Of a DNA stretch of 64,000 nucleotides, positions 44,801 to 59,800 are shown piece by piece. Source of the stretch: Phoronis australis (taxonomy: Eukaryota; Phoronida; Phoronidae); contig NMRA01000078.1 of the NCBI GenBank assembly GCA_002633005.1, positions 252,587-316,586 on the forward strand. Reading direction: 5' to 3'. Position numbers and translations under genes: made by a program. Position 1 is the first letter of the stretch; each line of letters begins with the position of its first letter. Under the pieces are notes generated by a model. It worked only from the letters and a program-made list of their open reading frames with translations. It was not told the origin of the DNA and did not search any database.

Positions 44801-47800
44801 TTTGCTTTGAACAGACATCGGGTTATTGCTAGGTGACGCTATTGTCTTAGAAGTTATCACAAGGTGATGTAATATGACCTTCACCATTGTCGCATCAGTG
44901 ACCCCTGGCCGATAACTTTGATGGACACTGAAGTTGAGCATTTCCACTGTAGCGATGTGCTGCTTCACTTTTAAATTCACCTGTTTACTGTGAAGTAAAC
45001 TTGAGCTCTTAATTTCGATCCAAGACTGGATTTAAGCATTCCTACTGGTCAACACTCCCTTAAACACAACCAAAAAGTAGACATTAGTGGGAAATGCCTT
45101 CATGATTGACTTGATTGGAAAGGTACATCCTCTCACTCAACTCAGTCTGTCGAAAGACAACTTCGGTAGCACATTACATTTTTGTTGAAATCCTTTACAA
45201 GTTGGCAAAAACCTCCATGATTACTGACAATGGAAACGCACCAGACATTAAATGTTTAGTTACAGGAAAGTTCTCTACAGTCATCTGTTTTTTTTTAACC
45301 ACCCACAGCAAGTTGACAGGTGGTGACTGGTTGCTAATTGATTCGTTTGTAAACAGCAACCTTTAGTTGTCTAGACAACCTGTCTAATAAATCTCATCCC
45401 TACTACTGAGAGTGGGAATTTGCCTTGTGAAATAATCCAGTTACTAGCTTATAATGGATAGGGACATTGTTGGGATGTGTCTAGTTATGGTCTGTGTAAT
45501 TATTCTCCCATGTCAGGACGAGTTCTGGGAACTCGCTCACTTCATTAGAATAATGGATCAATAATAGTCTGTAAATGTTGATGTGTATGGTTCTATGTCA
45601 CTGCACTTATACTGCTTGCTTAATTGGATATGTCCTGAAATATGTGGGTCAGTTTGGAAATGGTTATACAGTAAAAAGTCTCGAATTTTGGGAGGTTGAA
45701 AAATTAATTTTTTCACTCAAGGTCGTTCCAAATTCTAGAAGTAGGCAATGGTGGTGTCCCAAATTCAAGATTCACCAGAAAAATGTATAATTACCCACCG
45801 GAAATTGAGAAGTACGATGAATGCCAAAATCGACTTTTTCCCAAAATCCAGAATTAAGAAAATTCATTTTTTTCGGGAGTTTCCGTGTCCCGAATTTTAG
45901 AGACTGTACCAAATCGGAGAATTTTTGCTGTAGTAAGTCATTGCTTAATGATTTGTTTATTTTATAATGACACCTTAGAAAAACTTTAGGGTATCTTGAT
46001 AAGATTCTTATCTTTGTCATTTTATTAACAAAGCATTATGGGATTTGTCTGTGTCATTTTCTTTGCAGGCATTGTTGAACTGAGGTCACTACTGACTGAC
46101 CTCCAGCATCGGGCCAATCAGCTATCAGCACAGCTCATAAAACAGTTAAAGAGACGAGATAGGCAGAAGGCTCGCATACAGAAGAACAGCGATGTTGTCA
46201 CGGCGATACTACAGGCAGCTTCGCAGAAACGAAGTAAGCAAAGTCATATTGGGTTTTCCTCCCACCATAATCATTCTCAGAATGTCTGAGCTGTCTTAAG
46301 TACTGCCGAAATTGGCAACTTTGGACAAAAATTGCCTCAAAAGCATCTCCTCTCTCTTATTTCTGACCATGAGATTGTTCAACTCTTAGTTGGTTCCCAC
46401 TCAAAACTTTCCCTTTAACTTGATCTTACTGAAAATGACCTTGAAGTGATAGGGTCGTTAGGTACAGGGTGCTGTTGTTCTGAATGTTTGGGTCAAACAC
46501 CAAAGGTCAGATAGCAAGTTGGACAATCTGTAACCTTGTTCACTAACTTGAGTGCTTCACTAGATTCATTGTTATGGATTGTTATCCAAAATTACGTTAA
46601 GAAACATTGAAGTGCGCTTAGTTATCCGATTTAGAAAAGCAACTTTGCTGAATTGTTAGTATGAACGTAGCGAGATGGTTTTTTTATTTTAACCATCGTG
46701 TAGCAATCTGCTGGAGTCACGTTATTATCCACCTCACCACGGTCTTCTTTAGTAGACTAACAGAGCTCGAACATTTTTCATTTCTTTCTTAAACAGCCTA
46801 GTCATAATGCCACCTGTGGACTGTGATGTGTAACAAGTAAGTTGAATGATGTGACTAGCGCCCCCTGTCTCAATCTGCTGTACTAAATATTGATGACATC
46901 TCCATGTTTAAGAGGCACTCATCATTGCTTAAAGTATCAGAAATCTTGTTAGTCGAAAGAGATACCACGGGATGTCGACCTTGTCAACTATCGAAATTCC
47001 GCCATAGTTTTGATCACATCTTGATAGGTTAACATAAAAATCTGAAGTGATCTGACCTGAAACAAATCTTCTGAAGTTAATTTTAAACATTCGAATTTAC
47101 TATTTGGTATAGATAACGAAACACATCAACCGTTACATTTCAGTTTTGGTTTCATGCAATCGAGGTGTCCTGTACGCAGTTTTCTCTTTGAAAATACCAG
47201 TACTGCTACCAAAACGTTAGTCTGAATTTTAAAGCTGGAATGTAGAATGTCTCAATTTGCAGCTAACAATTTTGACTTTAAGCGAATGCCTGTTTAACTG
47301 TAGAGTCTTCCATATCACGTTGCCTTCATTTCCTGGTCACAGCTTAGTTGTTCACTTCCGTAAGCGATCCTCTTGATTGAGGAATACACCTGCACGTGAC
47401 CTCTTTTGTGTCCGATTTTACCCAAAAGCGAATTGGAATATCTCTAAAATAGACGTGATTACACTTGTTTGCAAGAGTTAGCGTATAATTTCGTTTTTAT
47501 GCATTCTGTTGTGCGGTAGTGGAGTGTTAGAGGTCAACTTAGTTCCTTGTGTATTGCATGCTTGCATCCGCAGATGGAGGTAGAACTCTATCTCGGCACT
47601 TTTTAGTGCACATGTACTTAACTTAGCTATTATTAAGTCCCTGTAAGCCACATTCTGGAGTCATAAAACAACTTTTTGCAGGCACATGTGCTTTTTCAAA
47701 GCAAGTTCATCATTACCTTCTTTTGTTTGAGTTGACGTTAGGTTAAATAAATCATCGGTTACTACCACGACAGCCATGCAACTGAGACACCTGAAACTAA

Positions 47801-50800
47801 CTTTCTGTGAACCTGTCCTAATACAAGACAGCCCCACCAGTCCGTCTCAAGCCTAGCAATTACCAAATCTGAGTAAAGCATCGTCCACACACAGATTTAC
47901 TCTGGAACAAGTTATTCTTGGAATGAGTTGTCGCTAGGTTTTGGGGGCTGTCTGGACGCAATTTAAACTAGTGCGTCTTGCCCCACTTGTGACAACTTAC
48001 TCCACCTTATCGTAGTAAGGTAACTTGTTCTATGGTAATATGCGCCACTTCTAATCGCTAGGTGACCACAAACGTGGTGCAAGGCAGAAGTAATTACCGA
48101 TTGTGTGCTTACAATCTTCTTTTTCACACTGTATCGGCATCAGTTTTTCGTTGTCAAAGTTTCCGTGGGTGCGCAGGGCGACAACTTCCATCCTGTGCTA
48201 TGGGATGGATTTGTGTGGACTTGGGTTCATTGCATCGTTAAAATCTCATGTTTAATATTTTTTTTTGTTTTAGCGGGTGTGAATTTAACAGTCAATTAAA
48301 TTTAACGGCAGGAAATCAGAAACGGAATTTTGACTTAAGTCACGTACTCATCTTGTTCCTGATTTAGATTAGAGATGATTCCTAGACTTGCGAAGAACTG
48401 TTAGTTCGTTATTATTACTGTTGGTGCGTTATTATTACTGTTAGTTCGTTATTATTACTGTTAGTTTGTTATTATTACTGTTAGTTCGTTATTATTACTG
48501 TTAGTTCATTATTATTCTATGCAAGAGCCAGTAAGTGGCTTGTCACGGCGGGTTAGTTTTAGCCATCAAGGCAATATTGCTGTTAAGGAGTTCAAGGCAA
48601 TTATTGTAACCAACACGACGGCAATGCTTTGGAAAGGCAAATTATTGCAGTATTAAATTATTATTTTCTTTTGGAATTAATTTCATTTTCCTACACATTG
48701 TGCTACTTATTGACTGACCACCTGTGTTCGAGAGGGTTAAACACAATGTGGCACAATGGTTCAGATTTCTACCAAAAGGTGTCAGGGTAGTCAGATAAAA
48801 GGAGTTTCAAGTCTTTGGCAAGTTGTGAGAACCTGGGTAGATACTTGGAAGCAGAGCCTGAGTTGGGGTACAGATTGATTTTTGTTGCTTGACACAGCAT
48901 ATGGGGTCTTTGTTTGTTTTTCCTATTTGCTTTTAAAGACTGCTGATAATAAAACTTGAATAAAGATCCCAGGTTGACAAACCTTACTTGTGTTGAGTTA
49001 GTAGATAGTGTGACGCGACACTTCACGCCCATTTTAAGTGGTGCAGTCTAAAATTATCATCACTCGTGTATTTATTAATTATTGGCTCAAACACTGGCTT
49101 GTCTTACAGTGAATAGACAAGTGTTGGATTTAGGTTGTTGCTCAGTTCTACTTTTTTGTAAAAACTTGCCATATGACCAGGTTCTGTACAGGTGATTTTG
49201 GTTTAGCTTAATTATGCTAGTAATATCAATAAAAATTAACTGAAATTGAGTATAATTATGAGTAACATTAGCAATAACAACAACAATAATACTAATATTA
49301 ATAATGATATGACAATAGCAATAATCACAGGATACATAAGCATGTTCAACATAGTTATATACGAAAATGAAATTTGAACAGCAAAGTGTTGGTAAAACAC
49401 GTATTACTGTACTCGTCCGGGTTACCGCCCAGGGCGCTTAAATTGGGTATCTTAAAAAATGGGGTGGGCGGTTAAAATCGAAATTTTTGAAGTTGGGAGT
49501 GGGTGCTTGCTTCACAAAGGACCGATTTTACCCTTATGGAGCTTCACTAATGTCGGACTTCAAGCATGTCTGATAAAATTTACGTAGGCGGGTTGAAGTA
49601 ACGGACTTCGATGGACTGAAGTGGAATAGCACACACGCCAGTGGTGCTGTGATCCCAAGCGTGATTGGGTTTTTACGTACCTCGGTCGCTGCTCGTCATG
49701 TCTTGGAACTGAGGTGTTCTTACAGATAGATGTGCCTTCAATAGGGCAAGTTTCTTGAGAGAAAAGCAAGATCACGCAAGACTACGCTAGATCGTCATGT
49801 ATTGCTACTGGAAGCAGGTGATTTTGTACAGATATGCTGCTTCTAGTTACTTTGGCAACCAAACACCTGCTAATGAATGATTGACAGCCGGTTTTTCTTA
49901 TAAATACTTTGAACCTAGTTTGAACAATGTCACATTTTATATAGATTATATATTTCTTTCTGTGTTGAACAGCTAACACCAACCTCCCAGAATTTGTTCA
50001 AAGCAAGTGCTCAACAATCGGATGATACCACTATTAGTCAATAGGGGTGATCTGTCGGCTGCTAAAATAATAAAGCAAAAACACATGGTATAAAAAAGCA
50101 AAAACACATCGTGTAAAAAAGCAAAAATACATCGTGTAAAAAGTCAACAGGCAAATCAAAAGTTCAAAAAAGTTTTTGACCACGTAGATGTGGATAGAAT
50201 GTTCAACTTGCGCTTAATTACAAGTTGATTTCTTGCGCTATTGCTTATGGTTGGGCGCTTCCATTTTGGTATCAGGAGTGAGTTATTAAAAACATGCGTT
50301 TAACGAAGACACGGAACTAGTATTCAAAACAATGCCTCAATAATGTCGGTGATGTTTCCAAATTTTTTTTATTTCATTGCTCAGGGTGGTGATGTTTCGT
50401 GTACTGTCACGGGGAATCCAGAAAGGTAGGCCACGGACTTAAAATTCTTGTCAAGTACTGCTTTTTTGGTTCTTCCATGGCAATGAAATACAATCGACAA
50501 GCGCTGTCTCGGTGATCAGTACATGCTGACACGAGTTCCGCGCGTGAGCCACAGGAAATAATTGTGTCTCCTTCAGTTAAGAGCATGAGAATACGGGTAT
50601 TTTACCGCCATAGTAAGGCAAGGTTCCGGTTCCGCTAAAACTGATTGTCGTTGAAAGGTAAGCGAGTTGCACACGTTTTGAAATCTTAGTTTTGCAAGAC
50701 GAACGTTCACAAAAGTGCACACACTTTTAAGGTGGTCTCGATCATAAAAATGGGGGTGGGCAGTAAGCCGAGCATGGGCGGTAACCCGGACGAGTACGGT

Positions 50801-53800
50801 AGATTGTCCAAATGTACAAAAATATTTTAATCTATGACTTATATCTTGAAATGAAGGCATTCTTTTGATGTGTTAACCATCGGGTCAATAATTGAACCAT
50901 TTTTCAGTGCTAGCGGTAAATCCAAGAAATTGATTTTATCTTAAGTCCAGCTTTATGCTTTATTTCCGACATCTTTTAACTCCTGAAAACTTGCTGTTTA
51001 TTTGGTTGAAGTCCAAATAAAGATGTCCGGGGATTTTCTGGTGACGTGCTAAGCACATAAGTAGAAACAAAATGTACTTTGTGCAAATTTATTGATTTTA
51101 GCCTTTATTCAGATGAGTGTGTTATTTAGGCATAATTTGTTGTAATGAATCGATATTCCGTGATAAGTGACAACGTGTAGGTGTGCGGGTCTGTAAATAG
51201 CTTTTTGATGAGCTGGTGTCGTATTCCTAGACTTGTGGGAGGCATTCAACGCAACGATGCCATAGAGACCGATTGCATGTAGTTGTGTTAACAACTGTGA
51301 TCTACTTAGAAAAATATGTTGTTCCCCCCACCAGTCTCTGAACAGAAGTTGTAATGATTAAATAGTCTTGCAAATCCTGAAAGCAGTCTAGGTAAAATTA
51401 TTTCACAAAGACACGGTGTTCCCTGTGAGCAAGATTTGACAACGGTGTAAATTCCACAGACGTCATGTTTTTGTGTCCTAATTTCCTTTCTGTAAATTCA
51501 CAAAAAAAACTATTTCTTACATAGTTTTTTTACTCATTATCATTTCACTGCAAAAAGATGAAAATAAATACCACTTTTTTAATCGTTTGGTGTGTAACTG
51601 ACTATTCAAACTTGCCTGGGGGGTTTTGGGCTTTTGAAATATGGCTCAAGATTTCCAGCACAGTACAAGTTGTTATAATTATGGTGCAGCATCATGGTTG
51701 ATTACACAGAGAGACAGCATTGACCACAGGGTTTATTTGTAAATATTGAATTGAATGAATATTCTGTCCATGCAGAAGCAGTGCAGTTTTGATTTGTTTT
51801 GGTCAGTAAAGGGGGTGGGGTGGCACTCATTCTTTATGTCCACTTCCACTTTCAGTCTGATCATGACTAATTCTGGGGTCATTCTTGTCAAAATAATACA
51901 AAATGTAAAATTACATAAACCTCACATGACTGTCTAATACTCCTTAAAGCTATTGTGTGGTCAACTCTTGTATACCTGTGTCTATCTGTTGACATTAAAT
52001 CGATAATCAATTCTTGACCTATTTCGCATGCAGTGTGTCCAGCATTGGATTAAGATTTCTTAGGGCCTTATTAGCTATCAGAAGTCGGCTCCCCAAAATT
52101 TCCGAATCCCCAGGCTGCCATAGGTTTTACATACATTAATAGGACCTGGGGCTACGATTTGGAGTCCTTAATTTATGTGGGGGGCCCTAAGATGTGGCTT
52201 AGCTTGGTGGTTTATTCTGCATTGAGTGTTTCAGAGGGGAACCAACGTTTGAAGAATTCTGCTTCACGGTTTCCGTGGTCTTGACTGTATGGCTGCCATG
52301 TGACAGATTTTATTTTTGGATAGATTTTTTCAATGCAGTCGGCCTTTGAGAGGTAGATAGTGATAATTTTAGGAATCAGTTTTGTGCTAAATATTTTGAA
52401 TCCTGTTGACGTCAGACGTTTGATAGAAAACCAGGCAGGTAGACGGGCACACAAGGAGGGAAGCAGGGAAGGAGGGAGACAGCAGGGAGGCACGGCTGTG
52501 ATCAACACTGTCACCTGAGCTCAGGGCCCTCAATCCCTCAATTTTGGGGCCTAATGTCGGCTACATTTCCCTTAGATAAACATTGAAAATTCACACGAAA
52601 TTCCCCTCACGAGGCCCAAAAATGCCCCTCAAGTGATTGAAAAATTCTCATCGATGTTTGAATCACTTGTAACTCAAACAGGTGACAATTTGAAAGAGCG
52701 CAAAAAGTTTGTGTTGGCTACTTGAAGGCTTGTAACAGGGTGGGTTATGCTGTTGACGGTGATCGGAAGGTAAAATGTTTCTCTTATCTCAATAAAGTCC
52801 CTTCACAGAAGGCACAGGCACCTTTCCCCTCGGATGAACGAGTGCCTTGGAGTTTCCTTGTTTTTTGTTGTTTAATGTAGTACTTAGGTTTAATGTAGTA
52901 CCCCAGCAGCCTGGTAACACTAATATGACCATGTTTGTATTATGTACCTGTGTCAATCAACACAGACTGGTGACTGCTAATGTTATATATATTATACTGC
53001 TGTTACCTTCAGCACAGTATATATAGGCAGTAGTTAATGCTCAACTGTCGTTACCGTGGTGATTGGGGCCTCAATGGTCAGTTGATGGCACTTTCTTTAA
53101 CTTACGTGTCGCCTTGACAACCTGGGATTATTTCTGGAGTCTACGTAATTCCTACATGGTCAGTGATCATTGACATTGGATAGAATGATAGCTGAACATC
53201 ATATGTTGGTTGAGCAAGGTATGAACATTATGGCTCTCTCTTTCCGCATAATATTCAAATATTTTTTGTTTCCCTATTTAATTTAGGTTTTCATTAGGTG
53301 TTTGTGTGATAATTGCTTCGGATTAAAGTGTTAAAAAGTCATGTCAGGTATGTTACCTTAGGTTACCGTAGGTTATTTTAAGTTACCTTGGGTTACTGTA
53401 AATTGGCGTACACTACCATAGGTTCATGGGTTATTTATTGTCGCTGTATGATTTCTTTCATTTTAGCAAAATATGTCGGAAAAGGGGGAAACTGGTTTTG
53501 TCAAATATTTCAACAAGATTATATCAGGAAGAAAGGAATATATCGTTTAAAGTGTATTCTGTACTTGGGCTGTTGCCGTCATTTCTAAAAGTTTAATGAG
53601 TTTATAAAAACTGAAAATTACATACACTTATTTGGAGAAGCATTGCAATGTACACTTATTTGCCTGGACTGGGTTTGTATATTGTCACTACGCAATTACA
53701 ATTGTCCTACGGTACAATTTTACCAATATGACAGACAAGTGACTTTTTTCTTTTTTTAAGATGTATAACACTAAATAAATACCTTAATTTTCCAGTTCTA

Positions 53801-56800
53801 TGCCACACGTACTACCAATCTATGTTTTTAGGATTTGCGGACAGTCTGAACAATGTTAGAAGCCTTTGCAAAAGTTAAGACCGATCAATTTTTGTAATCA
53901 TTTTTGTCTCACATTAATAAGATTTTACTGTACTCTCTATTGTTACCAAGGCAACACAGTTAAGGTGGAAATAAATATCGCATGTGGTAAAGTACTATGC
54001 TCCTTCTCCACAGAAGAAGTCTTGAATGAGGTGCTGCAAACAATTTACATGCAGCTTCCATTTTTTACAACCCATCGAAGTCCATAAATAGTTGAGCAGC
54101 GTCCAATTCAGTTTCAGTACAAAACAGCATGTGTTCAGGTGAGCGACACGCTAGAACGATAGGTATTTAAGGAATTTAAGGAATTTTGCCCAGAATTCCA
54201 CCGGTTTTTGCTTATAGAAGTAGTAACTAAATTTATTGTGTATTAACTTTTTAAGCAGTTGATTATATCTATTTGTTTATAATTGTTTGTTTTGTGATAG
54301 TACCTGCCTAGTTAGTGATGGAGTTGAAGTTTTCTGAATGTATACTTTTTGTTGAGAAGATAAAATTTTGCATGATAAAATTCCAGTTGTCGGCCAAATT
54401 TCGTGCTAAGCAGAAGAATGTTTTTCATGACTGGCCTTAGAGTAGAGTTTGAGTTTAAAAATTTCTTTGAAAAACCACATAATAATTCTATCTTGAAGCA
54501 TCCTCACTGGTAAACAAGGTAAAAAGTACATAGTCTTATTCAAGGTAGGCCAATGTTATTCAAGGTTGGACAATACTATTCAAGCTTAGCCAATATTGCT
54601 CAAGGTTGGAAATGTTATTCTAGTTTGGCCAATATTAATCATAATTGGGCAATATCATTCAACATTGGACAATATTATTCAACCTTGGACAATATTCAAC
54701 CTTGGACAATATTATTCAACCTTAGACAATATTCAACATTGGACAATATTATTCAACCTTGGACAATATTCAACATTGGACAATATTATTCAACCTTGGA
54801 CAATATTCAACATTGGACAATATTATTCAACCTTGGACAATATTCAACATTGGACAATATTATTCAACATTGGACAATATTGTTCAACCTTGGACAATAT
54901 TCAATATTGAACAATATTATTCAAGTTTTTTGAGGATCCCCCTCATTACACGTTCTACACTAAGCTTGGATGAACATTGAGGGATGTTTTTTGGATTCTC
55001 TCAAAGACTCCACTCCCAAGGAGTGGAAGTCGTCAGTTGTATACGGGATCAAGTCTAGTGTGGGAGACTATGAGCAGTTATGAGGGTGATACTAAAGTCA
55101 TTGAAAAGTAGACTTTACCAACACCACTGTCTCAGTAATGGGGACACATGACTGTATACTCACTTTGACAACAGGGGGCAGCTTTGTCATATTGAAAATG
55201 TCAAAATACTTGATAGAGAGGGATTAGTTCAGGAGAGGGATGAAGGAGGTGTTCCATGAGAGAATCCAAAAACCATCTCTAATTAAGTACGTAGATTGCA
55301 TTTCAACTTACCCTTTGAGCCGTCTCATGTCACTGGCGGTGAAGAACATATTGTCATCTCATTCAGCGGGTAGACGGCCGAAACGTCCTGCTTTTTCCAG
55401 TTACACAAGTTCCAGTACTTGATTTATTTGTAACGTTGTCTTTGCACTGCAGTGATTTCCAAGCTTGGACTTCAATGTGTAAAAGCTAACGTCACAAGCT
55501 TGTAAAAGATTTTATCACGCTTAATTTGCCTTAATCATGGGTAATCTTTTTCAAGCTAATGAAGCAAGGAAATTAGAAAATATCAAATACCGTGTCAGTT
55601 TACCAAGCTTGGTCAAATTTAGCTTTTAGTGTATTGGTGACTGAACCAAATAATCAGGTTAGGCCAACCTTGTTAAGTTGAAATTGTTGTAGTTCCTGAT
55701 AACAGAGGCTGTAAAATTTTATTATCCAACCTATTATAAGCCTCACATAAAAATTCCTTGAAGCAAATTCTTAATTACAAACCACTAACGGGTATGAAGT
55801 GCTGAAAACGCTTTTAACGAGAAAGCTAGGAAGTGCCTACATCTATTTCTGTCAGATTGTTTTAACAGTACTCTGTAACCTTGTGTTTTATGAACCATGG
55901 CATTTCTGCGTTTCTGTTTCCTGTACGTCAAAGTTCATGTAATTGATATGAATGCTATTTACAGACTGGTGAAGTCTTGAAAATCTTTCAGGGTAATTCA
56001 ATCTAGTGAAGAGGTTAGTGACTGTAACTATTCAGCTATGGTTACTGTTTTGTAATATTTTTAGATCCGTCTTATCTGTATGTGAGGAGTTGTCGCATTT
56101 TTGAAATTTTCGGTTTTCAATAGGATAAAATGTCAAATTTCTCAACAAATATATTTCTGTTGAGAAATTAGACAAAAAGAAAATCCCCCTATCTCCTCTA
56201 CACACAAGTATAAGACAGTAAAATAGCAGTGTAAGGAATTATGTTATGCACCATTGTAAGTAACATATTGTCATTTGTTAGGTATGAGTAGCTCCCTGTA
56301 ATGTGACCGCAGTGTTTTAGTCTTATTTTTGTGCTTTTTGCTATGTAATATGTTTGTATTCTTTAACGCTCTCTCACCATTGTTCGAAAGCAGTGTTCGT
56401 TTTTCACTGAAAGATCTTGTTTTTGTGCCTCAGTGTGAACCATGTTTGTTTGCTACGAGGTACTCACCCTTGTCCGTAAACAATATCTACGTACCGTCGT
56501 TAGCCTTTTCTTTGTTCTTGCTCGTTAAGCCATTGTCTCTGGTGTGATGTCACTAATTAAGTTAATGAAAACTCCAGCCCACTTTGTGTGCAGTATGTCT
56601 TGACTATCTATTCTGGTCGGCCGAACATCCAGCCAATATGGATTTGTATTGAGTCGTTAATTCATTCATGAGTGTTTGCCCATCAATTGACGTCATTTGT
56701 GTGTAGCTGGAATCTGTAGCCAGCGGATGTGGTGCTGAGTTGGTGTTGCCATAGTCTTGAAGAGAAAGAGATTGTGACATGAAGGTTTGTTGGGATTTTC

Positions 56801-59800
56801 TGTGATTTAGGGGGGAGGGGTTCTTGTGTAGTGATGGTTTTGGTTTGGCTTGTGGACCGTTGTGGGGTAGATAGACTTTGAGAATCTGACCCTGTGGGTG
56901 TTTGGATGTGAATGAAATACAGGGATAAGTGAAGATCTGTCACTGTATAAGAAAGCTGTGAGAATCAGTAAACTTCTCTCTGTATTCTCATTGGAGTATC
57001 ACTACAGTGAGAAAATTATGAGATTGGTAAGATTCTCGTTGTATTCTCACTACAGCGGCATCTTAGTTATCCTAGCGAGAATCTCTGGATTATTCTCGGG
57101 TATCCCTCGTTGTATTCTCATTAATTCAAAAATCTTCCTTGACTACGTTCTAACTCAACTGACTCTAGAATCCAACAATTAGAATCTCTTTCACTTTTGT
57201 GTTGACATTTTTCACTGGAACAGTGAATGAGTCCTTTCATGCTAGTCTCACATCACAAGTGATTAGTTCCTATCATGATCTAATGTGCAAGGGCCAGGAC
57301 CATGTATCACTTGTATATGACTTCCATTGTCTCCGGTTCCTCTACTGTATTATTGATTACTAGCTGTTGGTGCCAAAAAATGCCTTCCGAAAAGACGTCT
57401 TCTTTTCGAAATATGTTCAGTTATAACTTTTGTTGTTATTTTAAAATCTCGCCAATTTAGAGACAATATGGCAGACAGGTGGACTTTTTATTTTCTTATT
57501 TTTTTCATAAATTATACACATTACCTGAATGATGCTTTGCCTTATCAAGTTCTGTACCACAGCTGCTTACAGAAAGTAAAATTGTGGCATTCGCAAGTGT
57601 TAGAATCCCTTGAAAAATGAAAAGAGTGCAACGTTTGCTATTTTTTGTTCGAGATGTGTGTGATTTTTCTGTGTACGATACTGTCATAATTGTGCAATTT
57701 CCCAAACGTCTGTTAGTGAAGACCCAGTTGTGCAGTTTCTTTGTTCACCAGTCATTCTGATTGACACTGAAGCCTACCACAATACTTCTAGTCGTGGAAA
57801 TGACGAGGAGATATGATTTGATTACTAGCTGTCGGAAGTAACTTGGTTAGTGAAATATTGCCGGTCATCACGACTGTAAGGTTGCGCTCGCGTGCGAGTC
57901 TTCATTTCCCTGTTGCAGTCGATGCATTAGTTACAGTGCACTTAAGATAACTCGATTTGTGTTGTCCTGATATAAGAGTGTAATTTTGTGATTATTCCAT
58001 TGGTGACGCCAGAATGCTGATTATCTTGTGACTTTTTTGTCAAATTATGTTTTGTGATAGCCGAGCTGCACTCTTTTCTCAAGCGCACTATTTACATACA
58101 CTGACTGTGACCAAGGGTTGTTTAAAGTGCGCTCTATAAATCTGAAGTGGTCTCCATGTAGTTACAACCACGACATTCAGTTGTAGAGTTGGCTGATGTG
58201 CAGGTTGCAAATACAGTCCATGTATGCAAACGTCATCTCCATTCTGTCACATATAATCAATGCATGGACTCTAAAACAATATCGAAAATCAATGTGTAAT
58301 TGTCAAGTAACTGGTTTAACCTAGTCACTCCCTCACTGTTTACTGTAGATATTCAGGGTTTGTTCCTTAATGTTAGTTGTTGACACCTGTGGGGTCATTG
58401 TTCCTTATGTTGATGACCTACTCTTTCTGCGTTTTCCTTTAATGATAGTAAATTAACCTCGTTAAGGGTTGTTCTTGAGAGTCATTCAAATATCACGGTT
58501 CTTGCAGGGTTTCATGATAATGTGTAGTTTCTTTTTAATTTATGTGGTTCAGTGCTCGGGTTTATTTTGCTCCCTCAGAGTTAAAATAGATTAATTAATT
58601 CGTTTTGAGATTATGATAAAAATTTAATGTGGAACAAAAATTATGGCTATAATTGTCCGTTAGCAGTTAGACCAGTGAAATCGTTGCAGAGGCGCATTTT
58701 TAATCTGAACAAAATTAAGGAATTTTTGAAACAAAAACAAAACCATATATATCGTATGTATCTTTTGCATTCACAGTGACCCCTTAGAATTTATGCACAA
58801 ATACGCTTTCGTAATTTTCTCAGTATGTGAATCCTGAATCTCAAACTGTCGCGAGTAACTAAGTGCTGCTATGGTACAAGCAGACGACAATATCAGTTGA
58901 CAACGAAATTTGAATTTTGCAATTACATGACCAGTAGCATTGCTGAAAGTACTCACGATACCAACACTTCTACTATTGGAAGACTTTGAACAGCCTGTCT
59001 ATGCTGATTTTTTTTCGTTGCACTGGACAGTAAAATAGATGCAAGAATTTCCAGTCACAATACAGTTACTTGAACTGAAATTGGTAATTTAGGAGAGTGG
59101 CGCCTCCTCTAGGATACTACGCAAGAAAATGTTGGGAGTTGCGAATCTGTTGTTGATAATCTATCGTTAAATCTGCTATTAGAGGTGCAGTCCACTGGCT
59201 GGATGGTGGTTTGAACTTTCATATTGGCTTCCAAGTTATCGCTTAGTGGTATGGTGATCAATGGAGTTAACACAAGTTGGTGCTGTTATTTCGAACTCAA
59301 AGTTCTTAGTGGTTTGTACGTAATTTTAAATATGAAGAGCTGAGTACATTGTTTAAATAGCAACTGAAATGAAAGGCTTGTAGAAGTAGAAAGGTCAATA
59401 TCTGAAAAAAAACGTTCATTTTCAATGCAGCATTTGTCAAGGAAAGTTGTTCACAGCGACATAGACATGCAGTGTAGCAACACGTTGACATTTTGCTGTT
59501 AAATTCACCAGTACTCTCACGCTTTTTGGTTCGATCCAAAACCTAAATCCTGATGGAATAACCCTCACGTAAACACAAAAGCGTTGACATAAGTGGAAAG
59601 TCTGCCAGCCACTCTTCACTTGACAACAAATACAATCAATTAATTATTAACTAAACTCGTGTCCTACCGAGATTGCCATTCTCTTGGTGCCTGGCAGTGA
59701 TTATTATTCTTTTTATCCCTGAGCTCTCAGAGGGATCCTAGGACTAGTATTGCAGGTTTACTGCTATGAACTGGGGGCCCCCCAGCTGCGCTTCTCAAGT

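Larger units (their letters stand above)
41818..46068. other. TBC1D30 intron 1
   Basis: 4.3 kb, gtaagt to TTTGCAG. It holds a family F copy (42270-42445), a hairpin (42581-42639) and a family E element (45668-45933). No other exon is recognised. Confidence 0.6.

Noticed and set aside
54541-54930. CRISPR-like array
   Set aside because: The units are contiguous with no unique spacers, and the DNA is clearly animal.
54553-54980. Three overlapping open frames encoding repeats such as STLDNI and HWTILFN
   Set aside because: They are readings of a 37-bp tandem repeat that is stop-free by composition; no start context, splice sites or known domain.
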